DNA from: Agromyces sp. H17E-10
Lineage (GTDB): Bacteria > Actinomycetota > Actinomycetes > Actinomycetales > Microbacteriaceae
Reading direction: 5' to 3'
Assembly (NCBI RefSeq): GCF_022919715.1
Contig: NZ_CP095042.1
Span: forward strand, 186,001 to 250,000
Length of the DNA stretch: 64,000 nt
The notes under the pieces are model-generated. The model was not told where the DNA came from, made no database searches, and worked only from the letters and a program-made list of their open reading frames with translations. Below are positions 22,605 through 30,622 of this stretch, in pieces (within the stretch, counting starts at the first letter, position 1; each line of letters begins with the position of its first letter). A program made the translations under genes and the position numbers.

Positions 22605-24032
22605 TCAGCCCTTCGTGGCACCCTCGCCGGTGTGCACGGCGGCGAGCGCACGCGCCACGGCGGCGACGGTGCGGTCGGCCGCGGCGGCGTCGGTGCCCCA
22701 GTTGCTCACGGAGAAGCGGACGACCGACCGGCCCCGCCACCGTGAGGTCATGGCGAGCACCTCGCCGTCGCTCCACAGCCGCTCCGCGAGCGCCTCGGTC
22801 GCGGCATCCTCGTCGAGTGCGAGGCAGACCTGCGTGAAGACGACGTCGTTGAGCACCTCGACGCCGGGCAGCCGCGCGACGCCGTCGGCGATGCGGCGCG
22901 CCGAATCGGCGAGTCTCTCGACGAGGGCCGCCACGCCCTCGCGACCGAGCGAGCGCAGCACCGCCCAGGTCGGCACCCCGCGCGCCCGGCGCGAGAGCTC
23001 GGGCACCCGCTCGTGCGGGTCGGCGACGAGGTCGCTCGCCTGCAGGTAGCTCGCGTGCATGCTCAGCGCGCGTTGCAGCGCATGGCCGTCGCGCACGATC
23101 GCGACCCCGCAGTCGTACGGCACGCTCAGCGTCTTGTGCGCATCGGTCGACCACGAGTCGGCCGCCTCGTAGCCGGCGACCAGCGCGCGCAGGCGCGGAC
23201 TCGCGCCGGCCCACAGCCCGAATGCGCCGTCGACGTGCACCCAGGCGCCGGCGTCGTGCGCGACCTCGATGGCGGCGGCGAAGTCGTCGAACGAGCCGGA
23301 GTGGATGTTGCCCGCCTGCAGCACGACGATCGCGGGCCCCGAACCGCGCGAGAGCACCTCGTGGAGCGAGTCGACCCGGATCCGCCCCTCCTCATCGGCC
23401 GCGGCCTCGATCGGAGCCCCGAGACCGAGGTAGCGGCCGGCCAGGTCGACCGTGCCGTGACGCTCGGCGCCGACGATGAAGCGCACGCGCGGCGCGCCGA
23501 AGACGCCGTCGGTCGCGGCATCCCAGCCGGCCCTGCGCAGCAGTTCGTCGCGCCCGGTCGCGAGGCCGACGAAGTGCGCCATGGTGGCGCCGGTCGTGAA
23601 GCCGACCTGGGATCCCGGGGGCAGACCGAGCAGGTCGACGATCCACTCCCCCGCAAGCTCCTCGACCGCGGCGACCCCGGGGGTCGCGAATCGCAGTCCC
23701 GTGTTCTGGTCCCACGCCGAGACGAGCCAGTCGGCCGCGAGCGCGACCGACTGCGTGCCGCCCATGACCCAGCCGAAGAATCGCGGCGAGCCGATGCCGA
23801 GCAGGCCCGGCTCCACGCCGTCGGCGAGCCGTTCGAGCACCACCTCGGTCGCCTCGCCGCCCGCGGGCAGCACCCGGCCAAGGCGGTCCTTCACCGCGTC
23901 GGCGTCGAGCTCGGGCGGGATCGGCCGCTCGGCGACGCCGTCGAGCCACCAGCGTGCCCGCTCAGCAGCGAACTCCAGCGGTCGGTCGTACTCGGTCCGC
24001 CGACTTCCGGCGTCCGTCGGTCGGTCGGTCAT
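22605..24032 (-). CDS. PLP-dependent group II decarboxylase
   Basis: 475 residues of the glutamate/aromatic amino-acid decarboxylase fold. It has the PLP-ring segment VHVDGAFGLWAG, the Schiff-base lysine in STDAHKTLSVPYDCG (about residue 300) and the substrate-side GFTTGATMAHFVGL. Substrate is unknown; relatives act on tryptophan, tyrosine, dopa, glutamate or cysteine sulfinate. It ends 28 bases before lhr and is preceded by 138 bases without a gene. It looks like an accessory insertion between the SseB gene and lhr, though its codon use is not obviously foreign. Confidence 0.85.
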   Translation of the reverse strand: MTDRPTDAGSRRTEYDRPLEFAAERARWWLDGVAERPIPPELDADAVKDRLGRVLPAGGEATEVVLERLADGVEPGLLGIGSPRFFGWVMGGTQSVALAADWLVSAWDQNTGLRFATPGVAAVEELAGEWIVDLLGLPPGSQVGFTTGATMAHFVGLATGRDELLRRAGWDAATDGVFGAPRVRFIVGAERHGTVDLAGRYLGLGAPIEAAADEEGRIRVDSLHEVLSRGSGPAIVVLQAGNIHSGSFDDFAAAIEVAHDAGAWVHVDGAFGLWAGASPRLRALVAGYEAADSWSTDAHKTLSVPYDCGVAIVRDGHALQRALSMHASYLQASDLVADPHERVPELSRRARGVPTWAVLRSLGREGVAALVERLADSARRIADGVARLPGVEVLNDVVFTQVCLALDEDAATEALAERLWSDGEVLAMTSRWRGRSVVRFSVSNWGTDAAAADRTVAAVARALAAVHTGEGATKG

Positions 24033-24170
24033 GATCCACCTGGCTCCCGCGCACCCGCGCGTTCCAGATCATGCTCTGCCCGGCGCACGCGGTCAATGCC
24101 CAGTTCGGGCGTGGCTGCGGCAGAGGCGGCCCGGGCCGCGGCATCCGACCCGACGGTTCCGCCAGTTCGT

Positions 24171-25019
24171 TCAGCCCTCGCGGCGCGCGCCGACGAGTCG
24201 TACGGCGAGGGAGTCGACGCCCGTGGCGATGGCGTCGTCCTCGGCCCAGCGCCGCGCGAGGCGGGTCGTGGTCGCGTCGAGCTCCTCGCGCGTGAGCCCC
24301 TCGACGAGACGCAGGATCACGACGAGCTCGGGGCCGGCGAGTCGCGCGAGCGGGTCGCCCGAGGCGAGGTCGACGCCGAGTACGGCGAGCTCGCTGCCGA
24401 TCGAGCGTTCGAAGGCGGCACGAACGTCGTCGTCCTCGAAGGGCGGCACCCACGGCTTCTGCTGGGCGACCGCCCACACGGCCGGTCGTCGGAGCACGAA
24501 CTCACCGGGCGAGCCCGGGTCGAGCACGACGAGCTCGGTGCCGTCGTCGGCCGCGGCGAGTGCAACGCGCACGCCGTCGGCGGGTACGGGGCGAGCCACG
24601 GGATTCCAGGCGCGCATCGCGTCGACGGAGGAGAACACCGGGAGCACCCGGCGCCCGTCGGGTCCGTCGACCGTGACGATCGACAGCTCCTGGCTCTTGT
24701 CGACCGCGTGTCCGTGCGCGCCGAGCTCGGTGCCGCCGTCGCCGAGCTCGGCGAGCAGCGGGATCAGCAGTCGCGACGAGCCGAACGCCGCGACGACGCC
24801 CGCCTGGGAGCCCTCGCCCTGCCGGAACGCGCGCATCGCGGCGTCGAGCTCGGGCGGTGCGGTGCCGTCGTCACCGGCATGCGGGTTCTCGTCGAACGAT
24901 CGCCCGGCCCACGGAACGCCGGCCGAGTCGGCCAGATGCGGTGGGAGTGCGCGCGACGCCGCGGGCGTCTCGTCCGCGGCATCCAGGCCGTGCCCCGCGT
25001 GCTCCTGCCCAGCCGTCAT
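24171..25019 (-). CDS. SseB-domain protein
   Basis: 282 residues. The SseB N-terminal-type domain spans about 95-190 (ELSIVTVDGPDGRRVLPVFSSVDAMRAW). Such domains occur in bacterial proteins of unclear function. An N-terminal polar stretch of about 60 residues is probably disordered. It lies 13 bases after priA and so is in the histidine operon by position. The ATG at MTAGQEHAGHG is preferred, as the longer upstream frame overlaps priA. No signal peptide or membrane segment is seen. Confidence 0.75.
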   Translation of the reverse strand: MTAGQEHAGHGLDAADETPAASRALPPHLADSAGVPWAGRSFDENPHAGDDGTAPPELDAAMRAFRQGEGSQAGVVAAFGSSRLLIPLLAELGDGGTELGAHGHAVDKSQELSIVTVDGPDGRRVLPVFSSVDAMRAWNPVARPVPADGVRVALAAADDGTELVVLDPGSPGEFVLRRPAVWAVAQQKPWVPPFEDDDVRAAFERSIGSELAVLGVDLASGDPLARLAGPELVVILRLVEGLTREELDATTTRLARRWAEDDAIATGVDSLAVRLVGARREG

Positions 25020-25032
25020 GCGCGCGCCGGCG

Positions 25033-25779
25033 TCAGTTGCTCGCGACGTCGAGCGCCTCGGCGAGCGTGAACGCACCCGCGTAGAGCGCCTTGCCGACGA
25101 TCGCGCCCTCGAGGCCGAGCGGCACGAGTTCGCGCAGCGTCGCGAGGTCGTCGAGGCTCGAGACGCCGCCCGAGGCGACGACCGGCCGGTGCGTGCGGTC
25201 CATGACCTGGCGCAGCAGCTCGACGTTCGGCCCCTGCAGCGTGCCGTCCTTCGTGACGTCGGTCACGACGTAACGGGCTGCGCCCGCGTCCTCCAGCCGG
25301 TCCATGACCTGCCAGAGGTCGCCGCCGTCCTTCGTCCAGCCGCGGGCGGCGAGCGTCGTGCCGCGCACGTCGAGACCGACGGCGATGGCCTCGCCGTACT
25401 GGGCGATGACCGATGCAGCCCACTCGGGGTTCTCGAGTGCCGCGGTACCGAGGTTGATGCGCTTCGCACCGATCTCGAGCGCGTGCTCGAGCGACTCGTC
25501 GTCGCGGATGCCGCCGGAGAGCTCGACGTTGACGCCGCGCACCTGGCGGATGACCTTCTTCAGGATGCCGCCGTTGGAGCCGCGGCCGAACGCCGCGTCG
25601 AGGTCGACGAGGTGGATCCACTCCGCGCCCTGGTCGGCCCAGTCGACGGCCGCGTCGACGGGGTCGCCGTAGCTCGTCTCGGTGCCCGCCTCGCCCTTCG
25701 TCAGGCGGACGGCCTTGCCGCCGGCCACGTCGACGGCCGGCAGCAGCACGAGGCCGGGGGTCTTGTTGAACTCACTCAT
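25033..25779 (-). CDS. priA: Phosphoribosyl isomerase A (HisA/TrpF dual function)
   Basis: TIM-barrel isomerase that converts ProFAR to PRFAR in histidine synthesis; in actinobacteria it usually also serves as TrpF in tryptophan synthesis. The N-terminal phosphate-binding half has [15 protein letters not shown] with the first catalytic Asp, and the C-terminal half has [16 protein letters not shown] with the second. 248 residues. GAGGA precedes a GTG-ATG pair, and the ATG was chosen. It is separated from hisH by 123 bases that hold no gene. Confidence 0.93.
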   Translation of the reverse strand: MSEFNKTPGLVLLPAVDVAGGKAVRLTKGEAGTETSYGDPVDAAVDWADQGAEWIHLVDLDAAFGRGSNGGILKKVIRQVRGVNVELSGGIRDDESLEHALEIGAKRINLGTAALENPEWAASVIAQYGEAIAVGLDVRGTTLAARGWTKDGGDLWQVMDRLEDAGAARYVVTDVTKDGTLQGPNVELLRQVMDRTHRPVVASGGVSSLDDLATLRELVPLGLEGAIVGKALYAGAFTLAEALDVASN

Positions 25780-25902
25780 CACTACTGTCCTCGTTCGCGG
25801 TGGGCCGTCGGACCCGATTCGGTCGGCGCGATGAGCGCCGGTACCGTCACAGGATCATAGTCGCCCGCGGCGCGCGCGACGTGACCATGACGGTCGGATG
25901 AC

Positions 25903-26541
25903 TCAGGCGAGCGCACCGAGCCAGTTGGCGAGCAGTCGGATGCCGGCATCCGACGACTTCTCGGGGTGGAACTGCGTCGCCGACAACGGACCGTTCTCGA
26001 CGGCCGCGAGGAAGCGCCCGCCGTGCTCGGCCCAGGTCAGCCTCGGCTGCGGGAACGGCGGCATGACCTCGAGCTGCCACGACTGCGCCGCGAACGAGTG
26101 CACGAAGTAGAACCGTTCGCCTTCGATGCCGTCGAAGAGCACCGACCCCTCGTCGGGCGCGACCGTGTTCCAGCCCATGTGGGGCAGCACCTCGGCCGGC
26201 AGCTCCTCGACGACGCCCGGCCACTCGCCGAGACCCTCGGTGTCGACGCCGCGCTCGACGCCGCGCTCGAAGAGCACCTGCATGCCGACGCAGATGCCGA
26301 GCACGTGCCGCCCGCCTGCGAGGCGCCGGTCGATCACCTCGTCGCCGCGGACGGCGCGGAGCTGGTCCATGACCGCCTTGAACGCACCCACCCCGGGCAC
26401 GAGCAGGCCGTCGGCCTCCAGCGCAGCAGTGCGGTCGGCCGTGACCTCGACCTCGGCCCCCGCCTGCTCGAGCGCCTTCGCCGCCGAGTGCACGTTGCCC
26501 GACCCGTAGTCGAGCACGACCACGCGCTTCGTGCGGCTCAC
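25903..26541 (-). CDS. hisH: Imidazole glycerol phosphate synthase, glutaminase subunit
   Basis: Supplies ammonia from glutamine to HisF in the IGP synthase complex. Class I glutamine amidotransferase with nucleophile cysteine in GICVGMQ and the His-Glu pair in QFHPEKS. 212 residues. The GTG start overlaps the hisB stop by four bases. hisF does not follow; it must be elsewhere or the window's order differs from the common hisBHAF. Confidence 0.95.
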   Translation of the reverse strand: MSRTKRVVVLDYGSGNVHSAAKALEQAGAEVEVTADRTAALEADGLLVPGVGAFKAVMDQLRAVRGDEVIDRRLAGGRHVLGICVGMQVLFERGVERGVDTEGLGEWPGVVEELPAEVLPHMGWNTVAPDEGSVLFDGIEGERFYFVHSFAAQSWQLEVMPPFPQPRLTWAEHGGRFLAAVENGPLSATQFHPEKSSDAGIRLLANWLGALA

Positions 26542-27152
26542 AGCGCACCCTTGGTCGAGGGGATGCCGCTCACGAGCGGGTCGAGCGCCTTCGCCTGGCG
26601 GAACGCCCTGGCGAACGCCTTGAACTCGGCCTCGGCGATGTGGTGCGGGTCGCGGCCGCCGAGCACTGTCACGTGCACGGTGAGGCCCGCGTTGAACGCG
26701 ATCGCCTCGAAGACGTGCCGCACCATCGACCCGGTGAAGTGGCCGCCGATGAGGTGGAACTCGAAGCCCTGCGGCTCGCCCGTGTGGACGAGGAACGGCC
26801 GGCCGGAGATGTCGACGACCGCTTGCGCGAGCGCCTCGTCGAGCGGCACGAGCGCGTCGCCGTAGCGCGAGATGCCGCGCTTGTCGCCGAGCGCCTCGCG
26901 GATCGCCTGCCCGAGCACGATGCCCGTGTCTTCGACGGTGTGGTGGACGTCGATGTGCAGGTCGCCCGACGCGCGCACGGTCAGGTCGGTGAGCGAGTGC
27001 TTCGCGAAGGCCGTGAGCAGGTGGTCGTAGAAGGGCACGCCCGTCTCGATGTCGCTCACCCCGGTGCCGTCGAGGTCGATCGACAGGTCGATGCTCGATT
27101 CGCTGGTCTCGCGCTGCACTCGCGCCGTGCGCGACGGGGACTGGGCGGTCAT
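26538..27152 (-). CDS. hisB: Imidazoleglycerol-phosphate dehydratase
   Basis: Manganese enzyme of histidine synthesis, 204 residues, single-function form without the phosphatase domain. The two metal-binding repeats [10 protein letters not shown] and [16 protein letters not shown] are present, along with [11 protein letters not shown]. It overlaps hisC upstream (ATGA) and hisH downstream (GTGA), so the three are translationally coupled. Confidence 0.96.
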   Translation of the reverse strand: MTAQSPSRTARVQRETSESSIDLSIDLDGTGVSDIETGVPFYDHLLTAFAKHSLTDLTVRASGDLHIDVHHTVEDTGIVLGQAIREALGDKRGISRYGDALVPLDEALAQAVVDISGRPFLVHTGEPQGFEFHLIGGHFTGSMVRHVFEAIAFNAGLTVHVTVLGGRDPHHIAEAEFKAFARAFRQAKALDPLVSGIPSTKGAL

Positions 27153-28249
27153 GCTTCGATCCTATTCGTCGCGTTCGGCGCGAAGACGGCGATCGCCTCG
27201 AGGAACGCCGTGGTCTCGGCCTCGGTGCCGGCGCTCACCCGCAGGTGCCCGGGGATGCCGAGCTCCCTGATCAGGATGCCGCGTGCGAGGAGCCCCTCGA
27301 ACACCGCGTGCGGGTCGTCGACGCCGCCGAAGAGCACGAAGTTCGAGCCGCTCCGGTGCGGGGCGAAGCCGAGGCGCGCGAGCTCGGTCGTGATGCGCTC
27401 GCGCTGGCGGCGGATGTCGTCGACCATCGCGAGCATCTCGTCGGCGTGCGCGAGCGCACCGAGCGCGGCCGCCTGGGTGAGCGCCGAGAGGTGGTACGGC
27501 AACCGCACGAGCCGCAGCGCGTCGATCGTCGCCGGGTCGCCGGCGAGGTACCCGACGCGAGCTCCGGCGAAGGCGAACGCCTTGCTCATCGTGCGCGACA
27601 CGACGAGCCGTGGCCGCCCCTCGAGCAGCGTGAGCGCGCTCGGCGTGCCGCGGTCGGCGAACTCGAAGTACGCCTCGTCGACCACCACGATGCCGCGTGC
27701 GGCATCGGCGACCGAGCGCACGGTGTCCAGCGACAGCGGCGTGCCCGTCGGGTTGTTCGGCGCGCAGAGGAAGACGAGGTCGGGGTCGTGCTCGCGTACC
27801 GCCGCCACCGCCGTCTCGGGGCTCAGCTCGAAGTCGTCGTCGCGATCGGCGGAGATCCAGCGGGTGCCGGTGCCCGAGGCGAGCAGCGAGTACATCGAGT
27901 ACGTGGGTGCGAAGCCGAGCACCGAGCGACCTGGTCCGCCGAAGGCCTGCAGCACCTGCTGCAGCACCTCGTTGGAGCCGTTGGCCGCCCAGATCTGGTC
28001 GGGCGACAGTCCGTGTCCGAGGTACCGCGCGAGCGCCTCGCGCAGCTCGGTGAACTCGCGGTCGGGGTAGCGGTTCAGCCGCAGGATCGCGCCTGCGACA
28101 CGGGCGACGATGTCGTGGGCGACGTCTTCGGGGATGGCATGCGTGTTCTCGTTGACGTTGAGGGCGACCGGCACGGCCTTCTGCGGGGCGCCGTACGGAG
28201 AACGGCCGCGCAGGTCATCGCGGATGGGAAGGTCGTCGAGACTCGTCAC
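27149..28249 (-). CDS. hisC: Histidinol-phosphate aminotransferase
   Basis: PLP enzyme of fold type I, 366 residues. It shows [27 protein letters not shown], the APNNPTGTP loop, VVDEAYFEF and the cofactor lysine in [17 protein letters not shown]. The GTG start is preceded by TAGGCT with a 6-base gap and no ribosome site, suggesting leaderless transcription from a promoter inside 28250-28270. hisD, usually just upstream in actinobacteria, is absent from the window. Confidence 0.95.
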   Translation of the reverse strand: MTSLDDLPIRDDLRGRSPYGAPQKAVPVALNVNENTHAIPEDVAHDIVARVAGAILRLNRYPDREFTELREALARYLGHGLSPDQIWAANGSNEVLQQVLQAFGGPGRSVLGFAPTYSMYSLLASGTGTRWISADRDDDFELSPETAVAAVREHDPDLVFLCAPNNPTGTPLSLDTVRSVADAARGIVVVDEAYFEFADRGTPSALTLLEGRPRLVVSRTMSKAFAFAGARVGYLAGDPATIDALRLVRLPYHLSALTQAAALGALAHADEMLAMVDDIRRQRERITTELARLGFAPHRSGSNFVLFGGVDDPHAVFEGLLARGILIRELGIPGHLRVSAGTEAETTAFLEAIAVFAPNATNRIEA

Positions 28250-28255
28250 CGATCC

Positions 28256-28261
28256 AGCCTA
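28256..28261 (-). promoter_or_regulatory. -10 element of the hisC operon
   Basis: TAGGCT on the minus strand ends 6 bases before the hisC GTG at 28249. No clear -35 element. Confidence 0.45.
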
Positions 28262-28327
28262 GCCACGCAGATCGCGCCGACGACGACTGCGACATCGTGT
28301 GACAGGCGCCGCGCCGGCGCGTACGGG

Positions 28328-28678
28328 CTACTCCCCGGCAGCAGGCACGGCCAGTCGCTGACCCGGCTCGATCGTCGCACCGTCGAGCTGATTGAGCCGC
28401 ACAATCTCGGCGATCGTGTCGCGCGGGTCGGCCGAGGGTGCGATCGCCTCGGCGATCTCCCACAGCGAGCCTCCGGCATCGACCGTGACATAGTGCAGTG
28501 AACCGCCGCCCGTGAGATCGGCGGCCGCACCGCCCGCGTTCAACGCGGCGGCGAACACCCAGATCGCGATCGGCAGCGCCGCGAGGGTCGTGAACACCAC
28601 TCGCCCACGACGCGTCAGCCGGAGCCGGGTGCGCGCCCGTGCCGGGTAGTCGCTCGTCGTCATGATCGCTGCGCTCAT
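28328..28678 (-). CDS. LysM-domain protein, probable SOS cell-division inhibitor
   Basis: 116 residues. A basic N-terminus ([13 protein letters not shown]) precedes one membrane segment at about 30-52, then a LysM domain at about 62-113 ([20 protein letters not shown] to EPGQRLAVP) expected to bind peptidoglycan outside the cell. AGGAGG lies 5 bases before the ATG. Its position divergent from lexA matches ChiZ of mycobacteria, DivS of corynebacteria and YneA of bacilli, SOS-induced proteins that delay division. I infer the same role. The start at 28678 ([12 protein letters not shown]) fits the ribosome site; 28663 is an alternative. Confidence 0.82.
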   Translation of the reverse strand: MSAAIMTTSDYPARARTRLRLTRRGRVVFTTLAALPIAIWVFAAALNAGGAAADLTGGGSLHYVTVDAGGSLWEIAEAIAPSADPRDTIAEIVRLNQLDGATIEPGQRLAVPAAGE

Positions 28679-28698
28679 GTCATCCTCCTGCGTGGACT

Positions 28699-28730
28699 GC
28701 ATCCGGCCCTCGGCCGGGAGGGCCGGATGC
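28699..28730 (-). promoter_or_regulatory. Hairpin in the 5' leader of the LysM gene
   Basis: Perfect 13-bp stem (28699-28711 with 28718-28730) and 6-base loop, between the predicted transcript start and the AGGAGG at 28684-28689. It could be an attenuating terminator or a leader structure that limits translation of a toxic division inhibitor. No U-tract. Confidence 0.6.
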
Positions 28731-28741
28731 GAATCTTTGTT

Positions 28742-28773
28742 CCGAATATATATTCGAATGCGTTCGGTCGCAA
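28742..28773 (-). promoter_or_regulatory. LysM gene promoter with LexA-like box
   Basis: Minus-strand TTGCGA (28768-28773), 17-base spacer, TATATT (28745-28750). A near-palindrome at 28742-28757 (CCGAATATATATTCGA) overlaps the -10. It fits the actinobacterial LexA operator TCGAAC-N4-GTTCGA at 13 of 16 scored-or-free positions, with T/A in place of the inner C/G. Confidence 0.6.
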
Positions 28774-28816
28774 GCATTCGCCCGCGGAATTCTCCTCGAC
28801 CGATCTCGCGACACAC

Positions 28817-28857
28817 TCGAACGAATGTTTGCCGGGCACTGCTGCGGCGGATACAGT
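28817..28857 (+). promoter_or_regulatory. lexA promoter with LexA box
   Basis: TCGAACGAATGTTTGC at 28817-28832 matches the LexA operator in its left half and GTT of the right half. It overlaps the -35 TTGCCG (28829-28834). A 17-base spacer leads to -10 TACAGT (28852-28857). Autorepression of lexA is the expected logic. Confidence 0.7.
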
Positions 28858-28936
28858 TTCGAATGTCTGGGAAACAGTCCAGCAGACACCACCGACATCC
28901 GATCGCGAGCGGCGATCGCAACGAGGGGCGGAGAGC

Positions 28937-29623
28937 GTGAAGAGCGACAACGACGTGCGCGAGACCGGCAGGGCACGCCGCCGCAAGAGCCTGAGCGCGA
29001 AGCAGATCGCGATCCTCGAGGTCGTGCAGCGGTCGGTCGCGACCCGCGGCTACCCGCCGAGCATGCGCGAGATCGGCGATGCCGTCGGGCTCTCGTCGCT
29101 CTCGAGCGTCACGCACCAGCTCAACCAGCTGGAGCTGGCCGGCTACCTGCGGCGAGACCCGAACCGCCCGCGCGCCCTCGAGGTCCTCATCGAGCTCCCC
29201 GGGCTCGACGAGCGTGCACCGTCGGCGGGCGAGCCCGCGCCCGTCGCGGACGCCGCGATGGTGCCGCTCGTCGGTCGCATCGCCGCGGGCGTGCCGATCA
29301 CGGCCGAGCAGCAGATCGACGAGGTGTTCCCGCTCCCCCGCCAGCTCGTGGGCAAGGGCGAGCTGTTCATCCTGAAGGTCGTCGGCGACTCGATGGTCGA
29401 TGCGGCGATCTGCGACGGCGACTGGGTCGTCGTGCGTTCGCAGCGAACCGCCGAGAACGGCGAGATCGTCGCGGCCATGCTCGACGGCGAGGCGACCGTC
29501 AAGGTGTTCCGCCAGCGCGACGGTCACACCTGGCTGCTGCCGCGCAACACGGCGTTCGAGCCCATCCTCGGCGACCACGCCGAAGTGCTCGGCAAGGTCG
29601 TGGCCGTGCTGCGCACGGTCTGA
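28937..29623 (+). CDS. lexA: LexA repressor
   Basis: SOS master repressor, 228 residues. The winged-helix DNA-binding domain covers about 18-83 ([22 protein letters not shown]). The self-cleavage site is Ala117-Gly118 in GRIAAGVP, and the catalytic dyad is Ser152 (GDSMVD) and Lys189 (ATVKVF). The GTG start after GGAG was chosen because residues before it are not conserved in LexA; the frame is open further up. Divergent from the LysM gene, with LexA boxes between. Other SOS targets in the window include recA. Confidence 0.97.
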   Translation: MKSDNDVRETGRARRRKSLSAKQIAILEVVQRSVATRGYPPSMREIGDAVGLSSLSSVTHQLNQLELAGYLRRDPNRPRALEVLIELPGLDERAPSAGEPAPVADAAMVPLVGRIAAGVPITAEQQIDEVFPLPRQLVGKGELFILKVVGDSMVDAAICDGDWVVVRSQRTAENGEIVAAMLDGEATVKVFRQRDGHTWLLPRNTAFEPILGDHAEVLGKVVAVLRTV

Positions 29624-29653
29624 CGGCCGCCGGCCGCGATCGAACCGGAGGGG

Positions 29654-30400
29654 TCAGGCGGTCGCCGTCCCGCCCAGCTGGCCGACCGACCGGAGCCACT
29701 CCCCGATCGCGTGCATGAAGCCCGCGTGGTCGTCGCGGAACACGGTGTGCCCCGTGCCCGGGACCGTCGCCACGGTCATGCCGCGCCGTCGCAGGTCGGC
29801 GGCCACCCGGTCGGTGATCAGCAGGCTCTTCTCGGCCAGCAGCACGAGACTGGGGGCCACGAGTCTCGTCGGGGGCACGAGCGGCCGGGTGTCGGCGAAC
29901 CCGAGGATCGTGCGCTTGTCCCAGTCGCGCAGCGTCGCGAGCTCGATGTCGACGTCGACGGCGCTCCATTTCGGGTTCATCCGCACGAGCGCGTTGCGCC
30001 GGGGTTTCGGCGCGATCGCGAAGAAGAGCTTGTAGGCGAGCCCGAGCGGACCCTTCGGGAACGCGAAGGCCGGATCGACGTAGATCGCGGCGCGCGGTGC
30101 GAGCCGATCGGCGACGAGGCTCGCGACGAGACCGCCGAGCGAGTGCCCGAGCACCACGTCGGGCTGGCCGTCGAGCATCGGCGCGACCGTCTCGACGACG
30201 TCGTCGGCCCATGCGGCGGGTGAATAGCGCTCGGCCCTGGGGCTGCGTCCGTGCCCCGCGAGGTCCACCGCGAGCACGCGGAACCCCTGCGCCTCGAGTT
30301 CGCCCGTGACGCGATGCCACGCCCGCGAGTCCGACATGATGCCATGGATGAGGATGGCCGTGCGGGCGCCGGCGCCCGTCTCGTGAACCGCGAGTCGCAT
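29654..30400 (-). CDS. Alpha/beta-hydrolase fold protein
   Basis: 248 residues. The oxyanion-side HGIMSDSRAWH segment is followed by nucleophile elbow GHSLGGL (serine about residue 92), an acid in the region after strand 6 and a C-terminal histidine in PGTGHTVFRDDH. Substrate unknown; esterase, lipase or haloperoxidase-like relatives all share this pattern. TACCGT lies 6 bases before the ATG, supporting this start although the frame continues upstream through a proline/valine repeat. Convergent with lexA, 30 bases apart. Confidence 0.82.
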   Translation of the reverse strand: MRLAVHETGAGARTAILIHGIMSDSRAWHRVTGELEAQGFRVLAVDLAGHGRSPRAERYSPAAWADDVVETVAPMLDGQPDVVLGHSLGGLVASLVADRLAPRAAIYVDPAFAFPKGPLGLAYKLFFAIAPKPRRNALVRMNPKWSAVDVDIELATLRDWDKRTILGFADTRPLVPPTRLVAPSLVLLAEKSLLITDRVAADLRRRGMTVATVPGTGHTVFRDDHAGFMHAIGEWLRSVGQLGGTATA

Positions 30401-30406
30401 GCGTCG

Positions 30407-30412
30407 ACGGTA
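30407..30412 (-). promoter_or_regulatory. -10 element of the hydrolase gene
   Basis: TACCGT on the minus strand, 6 bases before the ATG at 30400, no ribosome site. Confidence 0.4.
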
Positions 30413-30538
30413 CGTCGCCCGCCTGAGCGTCGCCCCGGCGAACCTTGCGAACCAGCCGTGCGTCGTCGAAGTGCTCGACGTCGGTGCGCGTGGCCGTGTC
30501 AGGGTCGGTGCCGCGGTGTCGCCCCCCGCCACAGCCCG

Positions 30539-30583
30539 CACTGCCGGCACTGCCGGCTCGGCCGGCACGACTGGCACGACTGG
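30539..30583. repeat. Five degenerate 9-bp tandem repeats
   Basis: Units CACTGCCGG, CACTGCCGG, CTCGGCCGG, CACGACTGG, CACGACTGG in direct succession, in the 222-bp spacer between the hydrolase and metE. On the minus strand they are in frame with the hydrolase ORF extension and would read as Pro/Val/Ala triplets, but the extension is probably not translated. Confidence 0.7.
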
Positions 30584-30616
30584 CGGGCGGACGCCGGCAC
30601 GCGGCATCCGCCCGCC
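30582..30616 (-). terminator. Hairpin terminator after metE
   Basis: Perfect 10-bp stem (30582-30591 with 30607-30616) enclosing a loop that can pair further, 6 bases beyond the metE stop. Confidence 0.75.
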
Positions 30617-30622
30617 GTCGAC

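Noticed and set aside
24126..24139. 14-bp GC palindrome after the SseB-domain gene
   Set aside because: No loop to make a terminator, and such GC palindromes are frequent by chance at this base composition.
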